From: an uncultured Clostridia bacterium
GTDB taxonomy: Bacteria; Bacillota; Clostridia; Oscillospirales; Ruminococcaceae
Direction: 5' to 3'
Length of the DNA stretch: 9,365 nt
Assembly (NCBI GenBank): GCA_945933905.1
Contig: CAMEQX010000034.1
Location: forward strand, 1 to 9,365
The notes below the pieces were generated by a model. The model did not search any database and was not told where the DNA came from. It saw only the letters and a program-made list of their open reading frames with translations. This document shows positions 1 through 8,100 of the stretch, in pieces. The stretch's first letter is position 1, and every line of letters begins with the position of its first letter. The position numbers and the translations under genes were made by a program.

Positions 1-199
1 CGCCGAAGCTCAGCTTATCCATTCCAAATGCTGCGGTAAAGCCGCCCATATTTGCGAAAATGCTGCTTACGCTGTCCATTTCGTTTTTCATTTCGGGGAA
101 AAGCAGTATGCAAACCATCATCATAAATGAAATTGACGCAGTCCAGATACAAAGCGATTTAAACGACTGCTTTAGCTCTTTTATGTAAATTGTCATCAT
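1..199 (-). CDS. ABC-2 type transporter permease, N-terminal part (cut by window edge)
   Basis: This is the first 66 residues of a membrane protein whose remainder lies beyond the left edge. It begins MMTIYIKELKQSFKSL, a short amphipathic lead-in. One hydrophobic segment follows at about residues 15-35 (CIWTASISFMMMVCILLF), then a PEM-x-NEM-x-S extracytoplasmic stretch and an NMGGFTAAFGMDKLSFG segment. From memory this pattern is typical of Firmicute ABC-2 permeases paired with a CcmA-like ATPase. Its ATG overlaps the TGA of the ATPase gene by 4 nt (ATGA), and a second ATG follows immediately, so either could start the protein. The ribosome binding site would be the AAAGGCGG inside the ATPase's last codons, which points to translational coupling. 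It should form the membrane pore of the exporter driven by the neighbouring ATPase. The substrate cannot be told from this sequence. Confidence 0.85.
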   Translation of the reverse strand, partial: MMTIYIKELKQSFKSLCIWTASISFMMMVCILLFPEMKNEMDSVSSIFANMGGFTAAFGMDKLSFG

Positions 200-1074
200 T
201 TTTCGCCGCCTTTCTCATAGTAATGCAAAAAGATTTCTTCAAGGTCGAGCTCGGTAATCGTCATATCGTAAATCGGAAGCGAATTTACTGCAGAAATCAG
301 CTCCTTGATATCGCCGTTAAACAGGAACGAAACGCTGTCGCCGTTTATTTCGGCGGATTTAGCCGAAATCGTTTCGGGAACGGAATTTATTCCGTGGAGT
401 ACAATGCGCTTTGCGTTTGTTTTTGAGAGATTTTCAACGCTGTCAAGAGCGATAATTCTGCCTTCCTTGATAATTGCCGCGCGTGAACAGTTCTTTTGTA
501 TCTCGGACAAAACGTGCGAGGACAGGAAAATTGTCGCGCCGTTTTTGTGCTGTTCTTTCAGAATATCGAAAAACTCCTTTTGCATAAGAGGGTCAAGTCC
601 GCTTGTAGGCTCGTCAAGAATACAGAGCCTCGGGTTATGCTGTAAAGCGCACACGATAGACACCTTTTTCCTGTTGCCGAGGGAGAGCTCCTCAACGCGC
701 TTTTCCTTGTCAAGAGAAAGTCTTTCGCAAAGCCTGTCAGCCATAGCAGAGCAATCCTTTTTACGCATTTTTGCAGACAGCACGATTATCTCCTTAACTC
801 TCATTCCGCTGTAAAAGGTTGCTTCGGACGGCATATATCCGATGTCCGACAGAATTTTTGTCTTTTCGCGGACAATATCTTTTCCGAAAATTTTCGCTTC
901 TCCGGAATTAGCGAAAATCAGCCCCAGCAGCGTTCTTATGGTAGTTGATTTTCCCGCGCCGTTCGGTCCGATAAATCCGAAAAAGTCGCCCTCGGAAACA
1001 GATAGGTCAAGCTCGGTTATGCCTCGGCTTTTACCGTAAGATTTAGTAAGCTTTTTGGTTTCGATAATGTTCAT
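196..1074 (-). CDS. ABC transporter ATP-binding protein
   Basis: A 292-residue cytoplasmic ATPase that would power export by the adjacent permease. Visible motifs are Walker A GPNGAGKST (residues 36-44), a signature loop ELSLGN (129-134, in place of the usual LSGGQ), Walker B LCILDEP (150-156, catalytic E155), D-loop SGLDP (158-162) and the H-loop histidine H187 in FLSSHVLSE. The Q-loop reads GYMPSE (80-84), so the usual glutamine is a serine. The last ~80 residues are the variable C-terminal extension common in CcmA/bacitracin-type ATPases. I chose the start at 1074 rather than the upstream in-frame ATG at 1116 because AAAGGAG lies 7 nt before it and the longer form would only add residues overlapping the regulator gene. 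It starts 1 nt after the stop of the TetR gene and ends by overlapping the permease start, so the three genes form one operon. The substrate is unknown; drug or peptide export is an inference. Confidence 0.95.
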   Translation of the reverse strand: MNIIETKKLTKSYGKSRGITELDLSVSEGDFFGFIGPNGAGKSTTIRTLLGLIFANSGEAKIFGKDIVREKTKILSDIGYMPSEATFYSGMRVKEIIVLSAKMRKKDCSAMADRLCERLSLDKEKRVEELSLGNRKKVSIVCALQHNPRLCILDEPTSGLDPLMQKEFFDILKEQHKNGATIFLSSHVLSEIQKNCSRAAIIKEGRIIALDSVENLSKTNAKRIVLHGINSVPETISAKSAEINGDSVSFLFNGDIKELISAVNSLPIYDMTITELDLEEIFLHYYEKGGEK

Positions 1075-1075
1075 A

Positions 1076-1690
1076 TTACTGCTCCTTTCGTAAAAAGATT
1101 TTCTTCCAGAATTCAATCATTTTCTCGAAATCGCGTTCAACCTCGTCCGCGTCAAACTTCCCCTGATGTGATTTCTCCCAAAGATAACCCTCGGAGGCGA
1201 GGTACATATCCATATACATCATCTTAAGGTCAATGCCCTCGATAAACATTTCGGGGTCGATTTTAAGGAATTTTGCGTTTGCGTCAAAGGACGCCACTCT
1301 TCCTATTATCTCCTGAATATCGCTGCAGATTTCGGGGTCGGTTTCGTAGTATGCCTTCAGCGTAAAGAAGGTAAGGTCGGGGTATTTTTTCATCAGCGCA
1401 ACCTTCGCTTTTAAGCCCCGCTGCATTATTTCAAAGATATCATCTTCCTTGTCGCAGCCGAATTCATAGAGATATTTGTAGGTGGTATCCGCCGCCTTTT
1501 TTATCAGAAAAAGATAAAGCTCGCGCTTGTTTCTGAAATAGTGAAAAAGCAGGGATTTGCTTATACCCGCTTCTGCGGCAATCTCGCTCACGGGGCTTTT
1601 CTTGTAGCTGTTCTGCGAAAAAACACGATAACCCGCGTTGATTATGGCAAGCTGCTTTGCTTCGGGTAATGAAAAGAATTTCTCGTTCAT
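1076..1690 (-). CDS. TetR/AcrR family transcriptional regulator
   Basis: A 204-residue regulator and the first gene of the exporter operon. The N-terminal DNA-binding domain spans about residues 8-60. Its helix-turn-helix is SPVSEIAAEAGISKSLLFHYF (32-52), with recognition helix SKSLLFHYF and the family-typical FRNKRELY just after it. The C-terminal ~140 residues are helical, lack a recognisable ligand signature, and should form the dimer and effector-binding domain. The start at 1690 is favoured over an in-frame ATG at 1723 because a near-perfect AGGAGGTG sits 4 nt upstream and the predicted transcript begins near 1715, inside the longer form. A dyad over its own promoter (1711-1740) suggests it represses its operon and is released by a ligand, perhaps the exporter's substrate. 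That link is an inference from gene order. Confidence 0.93.
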   Translation of the reverse strand: MNEKFFSLPEAKQLAIINAGYRVFSQNSYKKSPVSEIAAEAGISKSLLFHYFRNKRELYLFLIKKAADTTYKYLYEFGCDKEDDIFEIMQRGLKAKVALMKKYPDLTFFTLKAYYETDPEICSDIQEIIGRVASFDANAKFLKIDPEMFIEGIDLKMMYMDMYLASEGYLWEKSHQGKFDADEVERDFEKMIEFWKKIFLRKEQ

Positions 1691-1710
1691 TTTACACCTC
1701 CTGACTGTAT

Positions 1711-1740
1711 CGGTCAATATCATTATAATACCGTTGACCG
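1711..1740. promoter_or_regulatory. Probable TetR operator: CGGTCAA / TTGACCG dyad
   Basis: Inverted repeat with 7-bp perfect outer arms, CGGTCAA (1711-1717) and TTGACCG (1734-1740). At exactly the same centre (1725.5) lies an 8-bp perfect palindrome, ATTATAAT (1722-1729). In total 22 of 30 positions are symmetric. It covers the -10 box of the regulator promoter, so a bound dimer would block initiation. The size and placement fit TetR autoregulation. Binding is inferred. Confidence 0.7.
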
Positions 1741-1750
1741 TTTTTGAGAA
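1722..1750 (-). promoter_or_regulatory. Promoter of the TetR-ABC operon
   Basis: On the minus strand the -10 hexamer is TATAAT (1727-1722) and the -35 is TTCTCA (1750-1745, four of six consensus bases), with a 17-nt spacer. Transcription should start near 1715 and give a leader of about 25 nt that contains the AGGAGGTG ribosome binding site (1702-1695). Confidence 0.65.
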
Positions 1751-1768
1751 GACCCTTTTTTCGATTTT

Positions 1769-1786
1769 TTTGAAATTTCTTTCAAA
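1769..1786. repeat. Inverted repeat TTTGAAA-N4-TTTCAAA
   Basis: Perfect 7-bp arms around a 4-nt spacer in the AT-rich part of the divergent intergenic region, just upstream of the -35 of the TetR operon promoter. It could be a regulator site or chance symmetry in A/T-rich DNA. It has no following U-run, so I do not call it a terminator. Confidence 0.4.
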
Positions 1787-1841
1787 TCATTTTTTGCGTG
1801 CGCTGCTTATTTCAACAAAAACCCGCCTGAATATGATATAC

Positions 1842-1864
1842 GGAACGAAAAAACCGTTCGTTCC
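1842..1864. promoter_or_regulatory. Inverted repeat GGAACGAA-N7-TTCGTTCC, candidate operator
   Basis: Perfect 8-bp arms (1842-1849 and 1857-1864) with a 7-nt spacer, in the intergenic region about 50 nt upstream of the -35 box of the giant gene's promoter. That is a typical position for an activator or a distal repressor site. The half-sites differ from the TetR dyad at 1711-1740, so a different protein is likely. As RNA it would form a small hairpin, but no U-run follows, so a terminator is unlikely. The rest of this 322-bp intergenic region is AT-rich and carries no gene that I can see. Confidence 0.5.
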
Positions 1865-1913
1865 TAATCTGTAAAATTTTAGTTTCAATTTAAAGCTTTT
1901 GGTTCCAAGTCTA

Positions 1914-1942
1914 TTGACAACCGAAACAAAATATCTTATAAT
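1914..1942 (+). promoter_or_regulatory. Consensus SigA-type promoter of the giant secreted-protein gene
   Basis: TTGACA (1914-1919), a 17-nt spacer and TATAAT (1937-1942) match the vegetative sigma-70/SigA consensus at all 12 positions with ideal spacing. Upstream DNA is AT-rich, including a palindrome TAAAATTTTA at 1872-1881, and may act as an UP-like element. Start of transcription is expected near 1949, giving a leader of about 64 nt. Confidence 0.9.
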
Positions 1943-1959
1943 TGTTACATATAATTGTT
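1937..1959 (+). repeat. Tandem 10-nt repeat TATAATTGTT covering the -10 box and start site
   Basis: TATAATTGTT occurs at 1937-1946 and again at 1950-1959, separated by ACA (13-nt period). The first copy holds the promoter's -10 hexamer. The second lies across the expected transcription start and has no good -35 box 17 nt upstream. Confidence 0.75.
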
Positions 1960-1998
1960 TTTAGCGTATCAAGCTATAGAACAGACACAAAGGCAAAC

Positions 1999-2008
1999 AA
2001 AGGAGGAG
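1999..2008 (+). promoter_or_regulatory. Ribosome binding site of the giant gene
   Basis: A full AAAGGAGG core ends about 7 nt before the ATG at 2013 and fixes that start codon. Such a strong site together with a consensus promoter suggests abundant expression when the gene is not repressed. Confidence 0.85.
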
Positions 2009-2012
2009 CAAT

Positions 2013-2135
2013 ATGACAAAGAAACTGAAAAGTTCAATATCGTTTCTGACGGTGTTCGCTATGCTTATGTCGCTGCTGCTGTATTTCCCCTCGGGGACTT
2101 TCGGCGGATTTGATTTCGGCATGAGAGCAAGCGCG
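2013..2135 (+). other. Signal peptide coding region (residues 1-41)
   Basis: Basic start MTKKLKSS, a hydrophobic core at about residues 9-25 (ISFLTVFAMLMSLLLYF), then a Gly/Phe-containing tail leading to ASA|AEA around residues 39-44. Cleavage is most likely after A41 or A44. The distance from core to cleavage site is longer than usual. There is no lipobox cysteine. Confidence 0.85.
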
Positions 2136-5100
2136 GCTGAAGCGATTACGCCGCAGCAGCCAAGCGGCAGCGGCACGGCGGAAAGCCCGTACATACTCAT
2201 GACTAAGGAGCATTTGTACTGGTTTGCGAATTATGTAAACAGCGGCAATGCGTCCGCCTGCGCAAAGCTGGGCGAGGATATCAACGTCAACAGCAATGTG
2301 CTTGACGGTGACGGAAAGCTCAATCCGGGCGACTATGTTTCGTGGAATGAAATTACAACAGAATACACGGGAACCTTTGACGGCAACAATAAGACGATTT
2401 ACGGTCTGTATTCCACTAGAGCTATGTTCAAAACAAACTGTGGAACAATTAAGAATGTATGCCTGAAGGATTCGTATTTCTACAATACAGGAAACCATCT
2501 TGCCTCATTATGTACTTTAAATAAATCGGGCGGTATGATAATCAATTGTTCCACTTATTCGACAATAGACCGACAAGATGGTGAAATCAGTTGGACTGCT
2601 TATACGGGCGGTCTCTGCGCCCGAAATGAAGGCACACTGGAATATTGCTATAATGCCGGAACGATTTTCGGGGCAAAAGGCATCGATGGCGAAGGCGGCG
2701 CAGGTGGTTTGTGTGGAAGAAACGAAAATCTTATACAGTATTGCTATAACTCGGGTACAGTTTATGTAAATGGTACAAGCGACACCTGGTCAACAGATGG
2801 CGGAGGCATCTGCGCAGAGCACACGGGCAGCGGTCTGATAAAGAACTGCTATAACCTGGGGGACTTAATAGGTTCGGGTGCAACAAGCCTGGGCGGAATA
2901 TGCTCATCTAACCATGGCAGTATTCATTATTGCTATAATAATGCAAATATTACCGGAGGTCGTTACGACAATGACCCCATTTATGCACTCGGTGGAGCGA
3001 GCAGCGATGTAATACGCAATTGCTACTATAATGGTGACAAAAATGTCTATCAGTATGCTAACTTTTGCGTAAAGAAATCCACCATTGAGTTTATGAACGG
3101 CGAGGTTGCATTTCTGCTTCGTCAGGCTACGGGCGACAATCGCTGGAAGCAGAAAATCGGCACTCACGACCAACCGTATCTGGGCGATGATGACACCACC
3201 GACCTTGTATTCAAGGGCGGACCTTCCGGTTATCACAACCATCCGGACGGCAGCATGAACTGTGGGCTTTGCTCGGACAGCGACCCTCAGCCGCCAACAC
3301 TTGTAGATGGCGTTTATCAGGTTGGAACAAAGGCGGAGCTTTACTGGATTGCAAATTTCGGCACAAACGCAAACTGCGTTCTGACAAATAACATTTCGTT
3401 TTCCGATACAGATATCTGGATTCCGATAGGTTCTTCGTCAAAGAGCTTCTCGGGTACATTTGACGGAAAGGGCTATACCATCAGCGGTCTTAAAGTTTCC
3501 GGCACTTCCGACAATATCGGTCTTTTCGGTGTTATCGGCTCAAGCGGCAAGGTGCTGAATGTAGGCGTCGAGAACTGCTCTTTCGCGGGCAACAACAATG
3601 TCGGCTCGATTGCAGGACAGAATAACGGCACAATTTCCGGCTGCTTCGGTTATAACAATACAATCAGCGCAACCGGAGCGGCGGGCGGAATTTCCGCGAC
3701 AAACAGCGGCACCGTTGACCACAGCTTCTATTATGGTAATGTTGACGGCGCTGCCGACAGTTCGCTTTTGCTGACACCCGAACAGCTTGGAAGCGGCTAC
3801 GCGGCTTATAACCTCAATTCCGACAAGTTTGCTTCAATATGGGGGCAGACTTTGCCCGGGGATTCAAAGCCTGTTCGCATAAACAGCACCAACAGGGTTT
3901 ACTATGGAAGCACATATCACAATCATTCCGCAGAACTCACGCATTGTGATAACTGTAATATGGATATTCCCGAAGCGCCTCCCGTTTCAGATGGGGTATA
4001 TCAGATTTCACTCGCAAAGCATTTGTACTGGTTCGCGGAGTTTGTAGCTAAGGGCAACACAGACGCGAAGGCTGTTCTAGTCAGTGATGTCACCGTAAAT
4101 TCGGGCGTTTTGGATAACGGCGCTTTGAACAGCTCTGCTGTCGGTACATTCTCGCGCTGGACGCCAATCGGCACAGCAAATAAGCAGTTCAAGGGCAGCT
4201 TTGACGGAAAAGGTTATTACATCAAGGGCTTGTATCTGAACGAGCCGACAGAAGCGTTCGGCGGTTTGTTCGGTGTAATCGGCAGCGGCGGCACGGTTTC
4301 AAATGTCGGTGTTCTTGATAGTTATTTCAACGCAACACAAGTCGGCGGTATCGCTGCAAAGAATGACGGTACAATCAGCGGTTGCTTCAGTATGGCAAAT
4401 GTCAGCGGAACAACCGTCGGCGGTATCGCGGGCAGCGGCACGAGCGGAGTGAAAAACAGCGCTTTTCTTACCGACAGGGTTTCGGGCGCTCCTTTAGACA
4501 GCACAATCGGCAAAAACGGCAGCGCCTTTGAAAGCGGCGAGGTTACATATCTGCTAAACGGCAATCAGACAACGTTTGTATGGGGACAGAAGCTCGGTGT
4601 TGACGGAGATGCTATTCCCGTAGCAAAAACCGAGGAAAATGTCGTATATTTTGCACAGGGACAATACCACAATCACACCGCAATAGAATGTACAATCTGC
4701 GCCAAGAAGCCCGAAAGTATCGATGGCGTATATCAGATATCAAACGAGAGCGAGCTGCGTTGGTTCAGCGATTACATAAACAGCGGCGCTGTCAATGCAA
4801 AAGCTGTTCTGACAAGTGATATCGTCATTCCCGACGGCATATATGTTGAGCCAATCGGAACTATGAGTTATTCATACGCCGGAACCTTTGACGGTCAGGG
4901 GCATACAATCAGCAATCTTCGGTTTACCGACTCCGAAAAGAACCATATCGGTCTGTTCAGCCATATTACTTCCGGAGGCATCGTCAAAAATGTTGGTATC
5001 ATCAACTCAACCTTTACGGGCAAAGACTATGTGGGCAGTATTGCAAGCTATTGCTCCGGCAGGATAATCGGCTGCTTCAGCACGGCAGCGGTAAGCGGAA

Positions 5101-8100
5101 GCACCAATGTCGGCGGACTTGTCGGCAAAATCCATGAAACATTTGGCTCGGTGACAAACAGCTATTATCTCGGCAGCAATGTTATCGGCGCAAGCGACGC
5201 GGGATTTGCCGCTGAAAGCGCTGATTTCACATCGGGCAAGGTCGCCTATAATCTGAACGGCAATCAGTCAACGCTTGTATGGGGACAGAAGCTCAGCGGC
5301 GCTGATAAAGACGATTTGCCCGTGAAAAATAACGGCTCAAACGGGGTTTACTTCGCGCAGAGCAGTTACCATAACCACAGCGGCGAATTCTGCGATTTGT
5401 GCAATTTGGTTCTGCCTTCCGAGCCGCAAAACTCAGACGGATACTATCAGATAAGAAATCAGAGCCATCTGTTGTGGTTGGCAGAATGTGTAAACAGCGG
5501 AAGACTAACAAATGTCTGCGCTGTTCTTATGAACGATATTTCGATGGAAAACATCGCGATGACTTCTATCGGCACGGAAACCAATAAATTCTGCGGCAGC
5601 TTCAACGGCGACGGCTACACGATAAGCGGGCTTAGTTTCACCAACGCAAGCGCAGATAAGGTCGGCTTGTTCGGTTATACAAGCGGCGGCAATATCGAAA
5701 AGCTCCGCATAGCAAATTCTACCTTCAAGGGCAATCAATATGTCGGTGCAATCTGCGGCTACAACGGCGGCGCGACAATCTCGGAGTGCTTGGTTGAAGC
5801 CGATGTCACCGCGACAAAATACAGCGGCGGCATCTGCGGCTATAACGGCGGAACAATCAAGGACTGCATTCACGTCGGCGAGGTCAAGGGAGAGCGCGCT
5901 GCGGGTATTGTCGGTGAAAACAAGGACGCCGCAAAGGTTCAGAACTGCGTAAATCTCGGCAATGTCAGCGGCACTTCTTGCGATAATATCTACGGCTATG
6001 GCAGAGCGATTTCAACGAACGATGTCGAAAACTGCTGTTTCAATTCGGATATTACCGATTGTCAGAGAGGCTATCCCGGCGGCAAGAAAATGCCTGAAAT
6101 TACCGCAGACACGTTCCTGCCCGGCTCGGACGCGGTTTGGGTTAAGAAGCCGAATAATTACACAAACTACACTCTGTTTTACCCGACGCTTAAAAATATC
6201 CGAGCAAACGAGCTGAAGGAAACCTACACTCCCGCATTTATCATCAAAAACGAAAACACCCTGCCCATTAAGTACGGCGATGAACTCAAATTCTCTGTTG
6301 ACAGGGCGCTTAAGATTAACGGGAAATGCTATTCCTCGGGCGAAATATTTAATATGAGCGACCCGAGCTTGCTTGCGGGCTTGAAGCTTGTGATAAAGCA
6401 CAACGGCAGAACTCTTGATAACAACTTCACTTTCCGCCTTGATTTGTCTCCTACGGGAAGCAAGATTTGGATTGAAATGCAGGGCAAGGATATCGGCTAT
6501 ATCGATATCAGCGGCAGAACGCCTATTTTTGTCATCACGGAAAAAGTCGGTGCGGGGGAAATGACGGTTGATGTTTCGTTCACCGGAACAATTCCGTGGC
6601 TTAAGGGCGCGACAGGCTCCTGCACAACCACAATCGGCAAAGCGACAGCACCCGCTGTAACCTCGCCGACCGCTTCGGATATCGGCTACGGCTTGCCGCT
6701 CTATTACTCGGAGCTCAGCGAGGGCTGGAGCTGGGCTGAGCCTTTCACAACTCCTTCTGTTTCAAACAGCGGTTATCAAGCTGTCACAAACGAGCCTGTC
6801 GATGACGTGAATTACGATTATTCGGCGGTTGAAGGTTACAGCTCCTCAACTCACCTTATCACAAGAACAATTCCCGTGACAGTATCCGCGGCAACACCGA
6901 CAATAGCTGTAATTCCGAGCGCTTCTACGGCGACTGCGGGAAGCACAATCACGGTTACAACGACTGTCAAAAACCCCAACAACAACGCTATGACCGACCT
7001 TCCCTCAGCAATCCTGACATATACGATAAACGGCGGAGAGCCAACTTCTGTTGAAAACGGCACTTTTGATATTCCGGAAGATGCTCCGGCAAATACGGTT
7101 ATCCTTATCATCGCGAAAACTTCCTCTTCCACGGATTATCAAGATGGAACAGGCACGGCAAGAATAGTCGTTACCGAATGTACTCATTCAGCAAAGTATC
7201 TGAGATATGACAACGGCAGGCATTGGTATAGCTGCGACGAGTGTGGCGATGAAATTGACGCCGAGGAGCACTCGGGTGGCACAGCAACCTGCACAACAAA
7301 GGCTGTCTGCACCGTCTGCAATCAAGAATACGGCTCGTTTGACGTTGACAATCACAAAAACGTGTCAAGCAGCTGGTCGCATAATGCAACAGGTCACTGG
7401 CACGAATGTGTGGATTGCCACGCACCGCTTGATAAAGCCGCGCACACTCCTAACGGAGAAGCTTCGGCAACAACCGCAAGCGTCTGCACCATCTGCAAAT
7501 ATGAAATTGCGTCAAAGACGGGCTATGTTGCAACACCGCAGATTTCTCCGATGGGACACACCTTCACGGAGTCCCCGACAATCACAATAACCTGTCGCAC
7601 AAGCGATGTGGAGATTTATTACACCACAAACGGCAAAACTCCGACGATTTCTCCCGAAAACAAATACACGGGCGCGTTTACGGTTTCCTCGACAACCACG
7701 GTTAAGGCGATTGCCGTGAAGATAGGAATGACGCAAAGCGATGTTGCTTCTGCGACATTCAAGAAATATTCTTCCGGCGGCACCGGCGGTGGCGGGGGAG
7801 GCGGAGGATATTCTCCTTCAGCTTCAACAAGCTCCGAGCCCACAATAAACGGTTCTGCAAAGAGCTGGAGTGAAATCGCCGCTGACCTCGCGAAGCTTCC
7901 CGAGGGCTCTGAAATCGAAATCGAGCTCAACGGAAACACAACTATTCCCGCTGAGGTTATCAAGGTAATCGCAGATAAGAAAATCAAGGTAACATTCAAG
8001 CTTGACGACAAAAAGAGCTGGAAAACGGACGGTGCAAAGATTGAAAAAACCGAGGCGGCTGACCTTGCTTTTGTCAAGACAACCTCGCAAGGAACGAGCG

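Noticed and set aside
305..814. Plus-strand open frame of 169 codons opposite the ABC ATPase
   Set aside because: The minus strand encodes a complete ATPase with all catalytic motifs. This frame is a shadow without a ribosome binding site.
1075..1116. Upstream start for the ABC ATPase at 1116
   Set aside because: It lies inside the TetR coding region. The ATG at 1074 has a proper AAAGGAG at good spacing and begins the normal ABC domain.
1842..1864. Inverted repeat as a rho-independent terminator
   Set aside because: No T-run follows on the plus strand, and no gene on either strand ends near it. An operator is more likely.
2604..3040. Recurring TGCTATAA words in module A as a CRISPR or regulatory repeat array
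   Set aside because: They code for the conserved C-Y-N of the GLUG repeat, are in frame, and have uneven spacing and no constant repeat length.
5505..5873. Antisense open frame of 122 codons inside the GLUG region
   Set aside because: Its alanine-rich product arises from the repetitive GGC/GCG codons of the sense strand. No start signal or family match was seen.
7770..7817. G-rich tract as a possible frameshift or assembly error
   Set aside because: The frame continues into recognisable downstream domains, and Gly-rich linkers before a C-terminal module are common in such proteins.
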